DNA from: Xanthomonas melonis
Lineage (GTDB): Bacteria > Pseudomonadota > Gammaproteobacteria > Xanthomonadales > Xanthomonadaceae
DNA length: 64,000 nt
Assembly: GCF_020783655.1 (NCBI RefSeq)
Contig: NZ_JAJGQH010000004.1
Span: 62,001-126,000 of the forward strand
Reading direction: 5' to 3'
Numbering within the stretch: the first letter of the stretch is position 1; each line of letters starts with the position of its first letter. Below, one piece after another: positions 31,476-40,582 of this stretch. The notes beneath the pieces were generated by a model. The model searched no databases and was not told the origin of the DNA. It worked only from the letters and a program-made list of their open reading frames with translations. Both the position numbers and the translations under genes were made by a program.

Positions 31476-31813
31476 GGTCGGTAGCCAGGATGCCGATGGC
31501 GTGCCCTGGTCGCGTCGCCAGCTCACGGCATCAGGCCGATGGTCCGCTGGCAGGACCTAGACCCTTCTGTCTGTGCCGTCGGGAATGCCGCGTCCCGGGC
31601 TGGTCACAGGCAATCAGGCCGTAATCGTCAGCAAAGCGCTGAATCGCAGAGACACGCTGCGCTTGCCAACATCGTGCCCTGCAGAGGGCACGCTCCAATA
31701 TGTCGCGCCAGCCCGCGTAGTCTCTGACGTCTGCCTGGCGCGCCCCGGTTTCAGATGTAACCGCGCCAGCCGATAGTGTCTAATATCGCACCCCACTGCA
31801 GTTCCCCATACCC
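31476..31813. other. Non-coding gap after pilU
   Basis: 338 bases with no gene that I can support. The final part is the leader of the YitT-type gene. No clear terminator was seen behind pilU. Confidence 0.5.
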
Positions 31814-32530
31814 GTGAGCCTTCCCGATTCCGACTTGCGTCCGGAGCAAGAGCCGTTGCCCGATGATGGCGCCGTGGTCACGTCCGGCCCGCTGACGCCA
31901 CCGCCGGATTCGGCGGGCACCCCGGCCGACGACCACGCGTATCACCATTCGGTCGCCGAGGATGTGCAGGGAATGGTGCTGGCCACGTTGGTGGCGTCGC
32001 TGGGCCTTGCGATCTTCGCCAAGGGCGGGCTGATGATCGGTGGCATGGCCGGTGTGGCATTTCTGCTGCACTACGCGCTGGGCTGGAACTTCGGCCTGGT
32101 GTTCGTGCTGGTCAACCTGCCGTTCTACTGGTTGAGCGTGCGCCGGATGGGCTGGGAATTCACGCTGAAGACCTTCGTGGCGGTGGCTGCCTGCGGCGCA
32201 CTGACCAACCTGCTGCCGCGCTGGGCCGACTACGCGCGGATGAGTACCGCGTTTTCGGCCATCGTGGGCGGTGCGCTGTCCGGCCTGGGCATCCTGTTCT
32301 TCATCCGCCACCGCGGCAGCCTGGGCGGCATCGGCATCCTGGCGGTCTACCTGCAACGCGAACGTGGCTGGAGCGCCGGCAAGGTGCAGATGAGCTTCGA
32401 TGCGATGCTGATGCTGGCGGCCTTCTTCGTGCTGAGGCCGGACAAGGTGCTGTATTCGGCGATCGGCGCGCTGATGCTGAGCCTGGTGCTGATGTTCAAC
32501 CACCGCCCGCACCGTTACATGGGCGTGTGA
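31814..32530 (+). CDS. YitT-family membrane protein
   Basis: A 238-residue inner-membrane protein with an acidic cytoplasmic N-terminal tail of about 50 residues, then five or six hydrophobic helices (about 55-75, 78-96, 98-115, 124-140, 152-172, 197-220). GLMIGGMAGVAFLLHY and GSLGGIGILAVYLQRERG are the repeated YitT-type glycine motifs. Function unknown. The start codon is GTG at 31814. It converges with the DUF72 gene with 13 bases between stops. Confidence 0.75.
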   Translation: MSLPDSDLRPEQEPLPDDGAVVTSGPLTPPPDSAGTPADDHAYHHSVAEDVQGMVLATLVASLGLAIFAKGGLMIGGMAGVAFLLHYALGWNFGLVFVLVNLPFYWLSVRRMGWEFTLKTFVAVAACGALTNLLPRWADYARMSTAFSAIVGGALSGLGILFFIRHRGSLGGIGILAVYLQRERGWSAGKVQMSFDAMLMLAAFFVLRPDKVLYSAIGALMLSLVLMFNHRPHRYMGV

Positions 32531-32543
32531 GCGCGCCGCGGCA

Positions 32544-33443
32544 CTAGGCCGGCTCCGCGCGCCCGGGGCAGTCGGTGGGCAGCCCCAGTCGCTGCATCAG
32601 GCCACGCGCATCGAACGGTGCATGCACCTTCAGGTCGTTGTCGAAGTAGCAATACACATCGCGTCGCGCCCGCCTGGTGGCGCGCGAGCCGATGCGTTCG
32701 GCATCGCCGGGTTCCCGTCCTGCGGCCCATGTCGCGATCCGTGCCGCCCAGCGATCCAGCGCCGGCTCGCTGTAGCCGCTGGCATAAAGTTGCGCGTCCC
32801 CGTGCAGGCGTAGATACATGAAGTCGGCGGTGACGTCTTCCAGATAAGGGAATCTGCCGGCGGTATCGGCCACGACCACGGCCACGTTGTGCTTGCGCAG
32901 CAGGTGCATGCAGGCCTTGTCGCAGAAGCTCGGGTGGCGTACCTCCAGCGCGTGCCGCAGCGTGCGGGGGCGATCGATGCTGAGCGCGGTGCGCCCATGC
33001 ATGAGCGCACTATCGCGTCGCCGCGCCAGCGCGAGGGCGGCATCGGTGTCGCGCGGCAGGCTGGAGAGGAAGGCGTCCAGAAGATCGGCGTCGAAACGCA
33101 GGTTCGGAGGCAGTTGCCACAGCACGGGGCCCAGCTTGGGCCCCAGGCGCAGGACGCCGGAAGCGAAGAAATTGGCCAACGCCTGCCGGCAGTCGCGCAG
33201 GCGCTTCATGTGGGTAACGAAACGCGGCCCCTTGATCGCGAACACGAAGTCGTCAGGCGTCTCGTCGCGCCAGCTTCGATAGCTCTCGGGCCGCTGCAGC
33301 GAATAGAACGAACCGTTGATCTCCACGCTGGGGAAGCACGCTGCGGCGTATTCGAGTTCGCGCCGCTGGACCAGTCCGCTGGGATAGAACGTGCCACGCC
33401 AGCGTGGATAGCGCCAGCCGGAGATGCCGATGCGAATGCTCAT
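32544..33443 (-). CDS. DUF72 (YecE-like) protein
   Basis: A 299-residue TIM-barrel-like protein of family DUF72. The N-terminus IRIGISGWRYPRWRGTFYP and the blocks VEINGSFYSLQRPESYRSW, FAIKGPRFVTHMKRLRD, LPPNLRFDADLLDAFL and YCYFDNDLKVHAPFDARGL are all typical. Biochemical function is not established. No signal peptide. Confidence 0.87.
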   Translation of the reverse strand: MSIRIGISGWRYPRWRGTFYPSGLVQRRELEYAAACFPSVEINGSFYSLQRPESYRSWRDETPDDFVFAIKGPRFVTHMKRLRDCRQALANFFASGVLRLGPKLGPVLWQLPPNLRFDADLLDAFLSSLPRDTDAALALARRRDSALMHGRTALSIDRPRTLRHALEVRHPSFCDKACMHLLRKHNVAVVVADTAGRFPYLEDVTADFMYLRLHGDAQLYASGYSEPALDRWAARIATWAAGREPGDAERIGSRATRRARRDVYCYFDNDLKVHAPFDARGLMQRLGLPTDCPGRAEPA

Positions 33444-33542
33444 GCGCCGACCATGCAGCGCGGGACGTGCAGCCTCCGTCGATACTGCGGCAAGGCGGCG
33501 TGGATCGCATGCGCCCGGTGCTTGAGGCGCGAATGCGATCGC

Positions 33543-34082
33543 TCACCCCGTGCGCATCCACGGTGGCGCCAGTGCCGCGATCTGCGCATGCACGGGGCAG
33601 CCGGCGTGATGCGCGCCGGGCAGATAGCCCAGGCTCATCAGGAATTCGCCGGTGATCTCGCCGCCGGTGAAGCGGAAGGTCTTCTTGAACAGCTTGACCC
33701 AGGCCGGCTTGTCCAGCGGATGCTGCGCATCCAGCCATTGCGCGAAGCTGCCGTGCGAGCGGCGCAGCGTCTGGATGACCTGCGCGTTGTGGATGGCCGC
33801 CAGAATCTTCAGCCGATTGCGAATGATGCCCGTATCGCCCAGCAGGCGCGCGATCTCGGCATCGTCGTAGGCGGCCACGCTGTCCACGTCGAACCCGGCA
33901 TAGGCGCGGCGGAAGTTGTCGCGCTTGCGCAGGATGGTTTCCCAGCTCAGTCCGGCCTGATTGATTTCCAGCACCAGGCGTTCGAACAGCTCGCGTTCGT
34001 CACGTTGCGGAAAGCCGTATTCGTGTTCGTGGTAATGGGCATGCACCGGGTGGCCGGGTGCGACGGAGCAGTAGCTGCTCAT
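33543..34082 (-). CDS. tag: DNA-3-methyladenine glycosylase I
   Basis: A 179-residue base-excision repair enzyme that removes 3-methyladenine. The signature YHEHEYGFPQRDERELFERL, the QAGLSWETIL helix and the catalytic Glu region are visible. Zinc-snap residues appear to be C5, the N-terminal His of HYHEHEYG, and His/Cys in HHAGCPVH near the C-terminus. The start at 34082 (MSSYCSV) overlaps the upstream DUF4153 gene as ATGA (34079-34082). Confidence 0.9.
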   Translation of the reverse strand: MSSYCSVAPGHPVHAHYHEHEYGFPQRDERELFERLVLEINQAGLSWETILRKRDNFRRAYAGFDVDSVAAYDDAEIARLLGDTGIIRNRLKILAAIHNAQVIQTLRRSHGSFAQWLDAQHPLDKPAWVKLFKKTFRFTGGEITGEFLMSLGYLPGAHHAGCPVHAQIAALAPPWMRTG

Positions 34083-35926
34083 GGGCGAGGCTCCGGTGCC
34101 AGGCCTTCGGCGCTGGGCTTGATGTCGATGCGCGTGTCTTCCGGCAGCACCAGATCCGGCCATCGGCTGGGGCGTGTGTGCAGCTGGCCGTTGCGCAGTG
34201 CGCCGCGCAACTGCTCCTGGGCATGGCCGCCGCCGGAATAGTGCCGGCTCGTGCCTGCCTGATACCAACCACCGGAATTGCGTGCATACAGCACGCAATC
34301 GATCGCATATTCGCCCTTGACGTTGCACAGCAGTACGTCGGGCTGGCCGTCGCCATCCAGGTCGTCGCTGCTGACCACGCAATCGCTGTCGCTGCGCGTG
34401 CAGTCGCCACGATCCTGCAGCCGCGGCGTCGAGGTCAGCAGGTAGGTCCACCAATCGGCTGGCGGCTCTGCCTTGCCGGCAGCCACGCCGACCTGCTTGC
34501 GGATCTGGGCGAGATCGGTCAATTCCCTGCTCGCCGGCTCCGCTGCCGGCTCGTCGCGCCTCCAGCGCTCGGTGCGTGCCAGCAGCCGCTCCACCCGCTG
34601 CTTGCGCGCCGCATCACCGGCAATCGCCGGATCTTCGCGCAGCGACTGCACCGCCAGATAGCCGCGGCGACCGTTGTCGAAGCGCAGGAACTCCAGATTC
34701 TCGTTCGCGCGGGCGGGCGTGGCGTTGGCCAAGCGCTGCAGCTGGCTATGCACGGTGATGCGGTAGGGATCGAGCAATGGGCTGTTGATCAGGATCGCCA
34801 GGCCGATCACCACCCACGACAGCAGCAGATTGCCGCTGGCCAGGTGCGGTAGCCAGCGATCGGCGCGCGGCCGCAGCACCGCGAAGGCATAGGCCAGGGC
34901 ATAGGCCAGCGCCAGCGCCGCCAGGATCGCCGCGCAGAAGCGTTCGCCGGTCCAGCCGTGCTGGGTGATGCGCAGCATCACCGCGTAAGCCGCCAGGGCC
35001 GCATGCAGCGGCAGGCTGAGCAGGCCGGCCTCGACCACGCCGCGCAGCCAACGCGGATAGGGCGGCTGCACGCTGCCATCCCGATAGACCGCATTGGTGA
35101 ACAGCACCAGCCCGAGCACCAGGCTCAACAGGAGCGCGGCCGCCGAACGGGTCTGCCAGAGCGCCTGCAAGCCGGTGAACGGCAGTACCAGCAGGAACAG
35201 CAGCGCGATGCCGGCCAGCAGCGGCAGCAGGCCGGTACACAGCGAGAACAGGATCTGCCGCATCACCTGCACGGCGCGGTGCTGGGTCCGCCCGATCAGC
35301 ACGCCCAGCCCGGCGATCACGCCGGTCGCCAGGTAGATGAAGGCCTGTTCGCGAAACAACTCGCGGAACACCATGATCTTGACCAGCGCGAACAGGCTGG
35401 CCCACAGCCACAACACCATCCAGCAGACCCACACGAACAGCAGCGCCAGTGCGAGCGTCAGCGCGTTCTGCCAGGCATGTTCGAACAGCTCGCGGTAGTC
35501 GGCCCGCCAATGGCCGTGCTGTTGCCGATACTGCAACCACGGCAGCGCAACGAACCAGCCCACCGCAACAGTGAAGCCGAACGGCCACAGCACCGCGCCC
35601 GTCCGCAGCCCTGGCGCACCGGTGGCGCTCCATGCCGCCCAGCTGCCCAATGCAGCCAATACCAGCGTGCTGCCGGCCACGTGCTGCCACAGGCGTCGAT
35701 CGCGCAGATCCTGCAGGCTCAGCAGCACCATGCTGGGAACCGTCATCACCAGGGTGTACCAGCAGACGCGTACGCCGAGGTCGGTGAAGGGCCGCATGCC
35801 CTGCTGCGCGCCCAGCGCGGCCAGGTACAGCAGGCCGCCCTGCAGCAGTGCCACCAGCACGATGGCGGCGCGGATCTGGCGGGGCAGCGGCGCGTCGGGA
35901 AGCGCGGGTGGCGGTGGGCTCGGCAT
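34079..35926 (-). CDS. DUF4153-family polytopic membrane protein
   Basis: A 615-residue inner-membrane protein. About ten hydrophobic helices fill residues 20-420, and a hydrophilic C-terminal domain follows (about 420-615) with DSDCVVSSDDLDGDGQPDVL, an EF-hand or FG-GAP-like Asp-rich calcium loop. The C-terminal part has Cys pairs (CTRSDSDC and CNVKGEYAIDC). Function unknown; the loop suggests a calcium-binding periplasmic domain. Confidence 0.75.
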   Translation of the reverse strand: MPSPPPPALPDAPLPRQIRAAIVLVALLQGGLLYLAALGAQQGMRPFTDLGVRVCWYTLVMTVPSMVLLSLQDLRDRRLWQHVAGSTLVLAALGSWAAWSATGAPGLRTGAVLWPFGFTVAVGWFVALPWLQYRQQHGHWRADYRELFEHAWQNALTLALALLFVWVCWMVLWLWASLFALVKIMVFRELFREQAFIYLATGVIAGLGVLIGRTQHRAVQVMRQILFSLCTGLLPLLAGIALLFLLVLPFTGLQALWQTRSAAALLLSLVLGLVLFTNAVYRDGSVQPPYPRWLRGVVEAGLLSLPLHAALAAYAVMLRITQHGWTGERFCAAILAALALAYALAYAFAVLRPRADRWLPHLASGNLLLSWVVIGLAILINSPLLDPYRITVHSQLQRLANATPARANENLEFLRFDNGRRGYLAVQSLREDPAIAGDAARKQRVERLLARTERWRRDEPAAEPASRELTDLAQIRKQVGVAAGKAEPPADWWTYLLTSTPRLQDRGDCTRSDSDCVVSSDDLDGDGQPDVLLCNVKGEYAIDCVLYARNSGGWYQAGTSRHYSGGGHAQEQLRGALRNGQLHTRPSRWPDLVLPEDTRIDIKPSAEGLAPEPRP

Positions 35927-36003
35927 CGTCGGTCCTTGGCGGCGTGGGGCCGCAGTATCGCACCGGCCCAGCGCGCGGCAGAGCGAACGGCTAGAATGCG
36001 GCC

Positions 36004-36570
36004 ATGTCCGTTTTGCCCACGCCGCTGGCCAACCAACTGCTGATTGCGCTCCCGGCGCTGTCCGACCCCACCTTTTCGCGTAGCGTCGCGCTGATCTGCC
36101 AGCACGACGAGAACGGCGCGATGGGGGTGCTGGTCAACCGTCCTTCCGAGTACACCTTGGGCGAAGTGCTGTCGCAGATGGGGATCGAAACCGAAGACGC
36201 GCAGTTACGCGAGCAGATCGTGCTCAGTGGCGGGCCGGTGCATCCGGAGCGCGGCTTCGTCATCCATGACGACGCGCGCGAATGGGATTCCAGCCTGGAA
36301 GTGGGGCAGGGCGTGTTCCTGACCACCTCGCGCGACATCCTCGAGGCCATGGCCGCTGGCGAAGGCCCGCGCAATGCGCTGGTCGCGCTGGGGTGTGCCG
36401 GCTGGGGGGCAGGGCAGCTGGAATTCGAGCTGGGCGAGAACAGCTGGCTCACCGCACCGTCCGATGCCGACGTGCTGTTCGATACCGCACTGGAAGATCG
36501 CTGGCAGACCGCTGCCGGGCGCATCGGTGTGGACCTGTTCCGGCTCACGGATTATTCCGGGCATGCCTGA
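36004..36570 (+). CDS. algH: YqgE/AlgH-family protein
   Basis: A 188-residue protein of the YqgE/AlgH family (UPF0301), of unclear biochemical role but conserved next to ruvX. Family blocks are present: [22 protein letters not shown] (read from about 21), [26 protein letters not shown] [14 protein letters not shown] and a C-terminal [11 protein letters not shown]. It overlaps ruvX by 8 bases. Confidence 0.92.
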   Translation: MSVLPTPLANQLLIALPALSDPTFSRSVALICQHDENGAMGVLVNRPSEYTLGEVLSQMGIETEDAQLREQIVLSGGPVHPERGFVIHDDAREWDSSLEVGQGVFLTTSRDILEAMAAGEGPRNALVALGCAGWGAGQLEFELGENSWLTAPSDADVLFDTALEDRWQTAAGRIGVDLFRLTDYSGHA

Positions 36571-37030
36571 GGCGGGCACCCTCCGCCCCGATGGCACGGT
36601 GCTGGGCTTCGATGTGGGGTCGCGCAGGATCGGCGTGGCGGTCGGTACCGCGCTGGGCGCCGGCGCGCGTGCGGTGGCCGTGATCAACGTGCATGCCGGC
36701 GGCCCGGACTGGGTGGCCCTGGATCGCGTGCACAGGGAATGGCGTCCGGACGGCCTGGTGGTCGGCGACCCACTCACCCTGGACGACAAGGACCAGCCCG
36801 CACGCAAGCGTGCGCATGCCTTCGCCCGCGAGCTGCGTGAACGCTACGCGCTGCCGGTGGTGTTGATCGACGAGCGCTCCAGTTCGGTGGAGGCCGCGCA
36901 ACGCTTCGCACGCGAGCGTGCCGACGGGCGCAAGCGTCGTCGCGATGCCGAGGCGCTAGACGCGATGGCCGCAGCCGTGATCGTCGAACGCTGGCTGGCC
37001 GCGCCCGACCAGGCCACTTTCCTCCCTTGA
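36563..37030 (+). CDS. ruvX: Holliday junction resolvase-like RuvX (YqgF), pre-16S rRNA nuclease
   Basis: A 155-residue RNase H-fold nuclease implicated in 5'-end maturation of 16S rRNA. The metal-site Asp lies in [14 protein letters not shown], a second in [14 protein letters not shown], and the third in [19 protein letters not shown]. The ATG at 36563 overlaps the algH end, and pyrB starts 13 bases after the stop, so algH-ruvX-pyrB form an operon. Confidence 0.92.
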   Translation: MPEAGTLRPDGTVLGFDVGSRRIGVAVGTALGAGARAVAVINVHAGGPDWVALDRVHREWRPDGLVVGDPLTLDDKDQPARKRAHAFARELRERYALPVVLIDERSSSVEAAQRFARERADGRKRRRDAEALDAMAAAVIVERWLAAPDQATFLP

Positions 37031-37043
37031 TTCCCGACCTGCG

Positions 37044-37991
37044 ATGACTGCCATGCAACTCGATTCGGATGGACGTTTGCGTCACCTGCTCACCCTGGAA
37101 GGCTTGCCGCGCGCCACGCTGCTGCAGTTGCTCGACCGCGCGGGCCAGATCCGCGATGCCGCGGTGGGCCGTGTCGGCAAGCGCAGCGTGCTGGCCGGCA
37201 CCGCGGTGTGCACGCTGTTCTTCGAGCCGTCCACCCGGACGCGCAGTTCGTTCCATCTCGCCGCGCAGCGCCTGGGTGCCGATGTACTCAATTTCGATGC
37301 ATCGACCTCGTCCACCCGCAAGGGCGAGACCGCACGCGATACCTTGAAGAATCTCGAGGCGATGGGCGTGCGCGGTTTCGTGGTGCGCCATCCCGACGAC
37401 GGTGCGGTGGAAGCGCTGGCCGCCGCGGCCGGAGAGGGCACCGCCCTGATCAACGCTGGCGACGGCCGCAGCGCGCATCCCACGCAGGGCCTGCTCGACA
37501 TGCTGACCTTGCGCCAGGCCAAGGGCACCGATTTCTCCAGGCTCAAGGTCGTCATCGTCGGCGACGTGAAGCACTCGCGCGTGGCCCGTTCGGACCTGCA
37601 CGCGCTGCGGACCCTGGGCGCCGGCGAGATCCGTGTCTGCGGCCCGGCCAGCCTGCTTCCCGACGACGGCATGCTCGACGGCTGCGTGGTCGGCCAGGAT
37701 TTCGACGCCATGCTCGAGGGCGCCGATGCGTTGATGATGCTGCGCCTGCAGCGCGAGCGCATGGAAGAAGGGCTGGTACCGTCGCTGGAGCAGTACCACG
37801 CCGACTATGGGCTCACCCGCGAGCGCCTGGTGCGTGCCGGGCGCGATGCGGCAGTGCTGCATCCGGGCCCGATCAACCGCGGCGTGGAGATCACCGACGA
37901 GGTCGCCGACGGCGCGCAATCGTGCGTGCTGCGCCAGGTCGCCAACGGCGTGGCCGTGCGCATGGCCGTGCTGGAAACCTTGCTCGGTTAA
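37044..37991 (+). CDS. pyrB: Aspartate carbamoyltransferase catalytic subunit PyrB
   Basis: A 315-residue enzyme that condenses carbamoyl phosphate and aspartate in pyrimidine synthesis. The carbamoyl-phosphate loop is FFEPSTRTRSSF, followed by SSTRKGET, the HPTQGLLDMLT stretch, DVKHSRVARSD and the C-terminal HPGPINRGVEI. No pyrI is next to it, in line with the class that associates with PyrC or acts alone. An alternative ATG lies at 37053. Confidence 0.95.
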   Translation: MTAMQLDSDGRLRHLLTLEGLPRATLLQLLDRAGQIRDAAVGRVGKRSVLAGTAVCTLFFEPSTRTRSSFHLAAQRLGADVLNFDASTSSTRKGETARDTLKNLEAMGVRGFVVRHPDDGAVEALAAAAGEGTALINAGDGRSAHPTQGLLDMLTLRQAKGTDFSRLKVVIVGDVKHSRVARSDLHALRTLGAGEIRVCGPASLLPDDGMLDGCVVGQDFDAMLEGADALMMLRLQRERMEEGLVPSLEQYHADYGLTRERLVRAGRDAAVLHPGPINRGVEITDEVADGAQSCVLRQVANGVAVRMAVLETLLG

Positions 37992-38100
37992 GCGTTGCCG
38001 GCAACGCGGCCGCCAGCCAGCGCGGTCGCGTCCGGCGTGTGACGTTGTCATGGCAAACAGACACGAGTCTCGCTACCAGACGCGCCCCGTAGTCCGCTCT

Positions 38101-38134
38101 CACGAATCCCGAATCCCGAATCCCGAATCCCAGC
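38101..38134. repeat. Solo arm of the GGGATTC heptamer family
   Basis: Four to five consecutive CGAATCC units (reverse orientation) lie between pyrB and the OsmC gene. I do not see a matching inverse arm nearby, unlike the paired copies. Confidence 0.75.
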
Positions 38135-38193
38135 ACCACCACGTAACACGCGCTCCCCTATCGTGACGATCCCTTTCAACGCAGGAGACCGCA

Positions 38194-38628
38194 ATGGGTA
38201 TTTCGCGTCACGCCACCGCACACTGGGTCGGCGACCTCAAGACCGGCAAGGGCCAGCTCAGCACGCCGCAAAGCGGCTTGATGGACAATACCCGCTACGC
38301 CTTCAGCAGCCGCTTCGGCGATGAGAAAGGCACCAATCCGGAAGAGCTCATCGCGGCCGCGCACGCCGGCTGCTTCACCATGGCGCTGTCTGCGCAGCTG
38401 AGCGAGGCCGGCTTTCCGCCCGCCACGCTGGACACGCGCGCGGATGTGGATCTGTCGATGGAAGGCGGCCCGCAGCTGTCGCAGATCCGCCTCAAGCTCA
38501 AGGCGGTCGTGCCAGGCATCGACGAGGCCAAGTTTCGCGAGCTGGCCGATACCGCCAAGAAGAACTGCCCGGTCTCCAAGGCATTGAGCGCGGTACCGAT
38601 CAGCCTGGAAACCGAGTTTTCCAACTGA
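38194..38628 (+). CDS. osmC: OsmC-family peroxiredoxin
   Basis: A 144-residue organic hydroperoxide reductase of the OsmC type. The two catalytic cysteines are C60 (AAHAGCFTMAL) and C125 (KKNCPVSKAL), and TPEELIAAAHA-like NPEELIAAAHAGC is diagnostic. AGGAG stands before the ATG. The enzyme works as a dimer in the cytoplasm and is usually induced by osmotic or stationary-phase stress. Confidence 0.92.
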   Translation: MGISRHATAHWVGDLKTGKGQLSTPQSGLMDNTRYAFSSRFGDEKGTNPEELIAAAHAGCFTMALSAQLSEAGFPPATLDTRADVDLSMEGGPQLSQIRLKLKAVVPGIDEAKFRELADTAKKNCPVSKALSAVPISLETEFSN

Positions 38629-38640
38629 TCCCTGCAGGCG

Positions 38641-38673
38641 TGCATCCGTCGGCGTCGGACGCCGACGGATGCA
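38641..38673. terminator. Perfect 16-bp inverted repeat after osmC
   Basis: TGCATCCGTCGGCGTC (38641-38656) and its exact reverse complement (38658-38673) are separated by one base. The core must open for a loop, but the stem is very strong. No T-tract follows, so termination is probable but not certain. Confidence 0.6.
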
Positions 38674-38779
38674 ACTGGCGGCAAGCTGAATAGGCTTTTC
38701 GCCGGGCTGCGCGGTTCAGGGCGGTTTCACTGGCGCGCGCCGAGCATCGGCAGCGTGTCCTCCCTGTGAAGCTGCCGCA

Positions 38780-39391
38780 ATGAAAACTCTTGTGCTTGGT
38801 GCTCTGGTAATGGGTCTGGCCGCGGCTGGCACCGCGACGGCGCAGCGTTACGACGGCGGGTACCGCGACGGTTATCGCGATACCTACCGCGGCGGCTACG
38901 AGGATGGCCGTTACGAATACGCGCGGGTCGTGCGCGTGGATCCGATCATCGTGTCCGACTCCTACAGCGAACGCACCAACGAGCGCTGCTACAACCGACC
39001 GGCGGACGGTTACTACACCAGCAACGATGGCTACTACCGCAACGAGGGTGGCTATGCGTCGCCCAATTCCGGTCGTGGCGTGGCGAGTGTGATCGGCGGC
39101 ATCGCCGGCGCGGTGCTGGGTAGCCAGGTCGGCGGCGGCAATGGCCGGCTGGTGGGTACCGCTGTCGGCACCATGGCCGGCGTGGCTGCGGGCCGCTCGA
39201 TCTACGAGGCCAACAACCGCACCTACCGTGGCAATGTCAGCGTTTGCGAGCCGGTGTCCTATCGCACCTCGCGCGAGCGCGTGGATGGCTACGACGTCAC
39301 CTACGAGTACGGCGGGCGCATGTACCACACGCGCAGCGACTACAACCCCGGCGACCGGATCCGCGTGCGCGTGGACGTGCGTCCCGACTGA
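38780..39391 (+). CDS. Exported glycine-zipper (2TM domain) protein
   Basis: A 203-residue protein with a signal peptide (hydrophobic 5-20, ending TATA), then short Tyr/Arg/Gly/Asp repeats (YRDGYRDTYRGGYEDGRYEY), and a glycine zipper (about 94-137, ASVIGGIAGAVLGSQVGGG and VGTAVGTMAGVAAG) like SlyB and the Rickettsia 17-kDa surface antigen. The C-terminal part is a small beta domain (CEPVSYRTSRERVDGYDVTY). Probably in the cell envelope; no lipobox Cys is visible. Confidence 0.83.
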   Translation: MKTLVLGALVMGLAAAGTATAQRYDGGYRDGYRDTYRGGYEDGRYEYARVVRVDPIIVSDSYSERTNERCYNRPADGYYTSNDGYYRNEGGYASPNSGRGVASVIGGIAGAVLGSQVGGGNGRLVGTAVGTMAGVAAGRSIYEANNRTYRGNVSVCEPVSYRTSRERVDGYDVTYEYGGRMYHTRSDYNPGDRIRVRVDVRPD

Positions 39392-39420
39392 GTTGGTGCA
39401 AGGTCAGTAGGGTAGGAAAG

Positions 39421-39449
39421 AACGCTGCGGGCGGCCGCAGCGTTTTTTT
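39421..39449 (+). terminator. Rho-independent terminator of the glycine-zipper gene
   Basis: AACGCTGCGG (39421-39430) pairs with CCGCAGCGTT (39435-39444), followed by a run of seven T. Confidence 0.9.
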
Positions 39450-39669
39450 GTATTCGGCTTGCGAAGCGCTTGCTGGCTCGACGCGTAATCGCTGCGTGCG
39501 GACAGGTTGCGACGAGTGCCCTGCAAGAGTTCCGGCATTCGCGCGCCCCTGCAGGCTGCGCGGTCGCGGCGGTGGTTGGCCGTTCCTGGACTGGTAGGCG
39601 TGTTTCGCTGGTCTGTTGCGTTCGGAGGCCGTCGTATCGCCCTGATCGAGACACTCCTGCCGACCGCCC

Positions 39670-40551
39670 TCAGCCCCAGTCCAGCGTTCCGCGGATGACG
39701 GTCTGCACCTGGCCGCCGGACCATACATCGCCATTGCTATCGATGCGCAGCTCCAGCAGCGCATCGAAGCCGATTTCGCGGCCCTGGCTGGCCACGTAGC
39801 GGCGACCGCTGCCGGGCAGTGCATGGCGGCTGTCCAACCAGGCGGCCAGCACGGCATTGGCTGCGCCGGATGCGGCATCCTCGAAGCGTCGCCCATTGCC
39901 TACGAAGGCGCGCACGGCCAGATCGTAAGCGCCTTCGGCCGCCGCACGCGCATACGCGAACACGCCCATGCTGCCGGTGGATTCGGCCAATGCGGCAATC
40001 GCGTCCCAATCCGGTTGCAGGCTGCGCAAGGCGGCCTCGCTGGCCAGTTCCACCACCCACCAGGTGCGGCCGCCGTCCATCAGCGCCGGTGGCAGGTTGC
40101 CGAGCGGCCAGCCATGCAGGGCGGCGCGCAGGCGCGGGTCGTCGGTGGTGGTCTGTTCGGCCAGGCGCGCGCGCGGCGTACGGATGGCGATGCTGCGGTG
40201 ACCATCGCGCTGTTCGACGCGTAGCGGCAACTGGCCGGCGATGCCGTCCTGCACGAGCAGTCCGTCATCCGGCGCGGCCAGGCCTGCGTCGAGGATTGCA
40301 TGGGCCGTGCCCACGCTGGGGTGCCCGGCGAACGGGACCTCCTTCTGCGGCGAGAACATGCGCAGCCGGTAGCTGCTGTGCGCGTCGGCTGCCGGAAACA
40401 CGAAGGTGGTTTCCGGCAATTTGGTCCAGCGTGCGATCGCCTGCATCGCCGCATCGTCCAGGCCCTGAGCATCCAGCACCACCGCGAGCGGGTTGCCGCT
40501 GCCGGGGCGGGCGGAGAACACATCCAGTTGCAGGAAACGGCGTGTGGTCAT
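39670..40551 (-). CDS. PhzF-family isomerase/epimerase
   Basis: A 293-residue protein with the diaminopimelate-epimerase-like fold of PhzF. Residues LDVFSARPGSGNPLAVVLDAQGL and the catalytic Glu of KLPETTFVFPA are present, as are FAGHPSVGTAHA, and SGAANAVLAAWL. The substrate is unknown. It is a paralogue of the next gene, from which it is separated by 31 bases. Confidence 0.88.
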   Translation of the reverse strand: MTTRRFLQLDVFSARPGSGNPLAVVLDAQGLDDAAMQAIARWTKLPETTFVFPAADAHSSYRLRMFSPQKEVPFAGHPSVGTAHAILDAGLAAPDDGLLVQDGIAGQLPLRVEQRDGHRSIAIRTPRARLAEQTTTDDPRLRAALHGWPLGNLPPALMDGGRTWWVVELASEAALRSLQPDWDAIAALAESTGSMGVFAYARAAAEGAYDLAVRAFVGNGRRFEDAASGAANAVLAAWLDSRHALPGSGRRYVASQGREIGFDALLELRIDSNGDVWSGGQVQTVIRGTLDWG

Positions 40552-40582
40552 GGGCGCGATCCGCGGGGCAGGGCGCGGCAGC

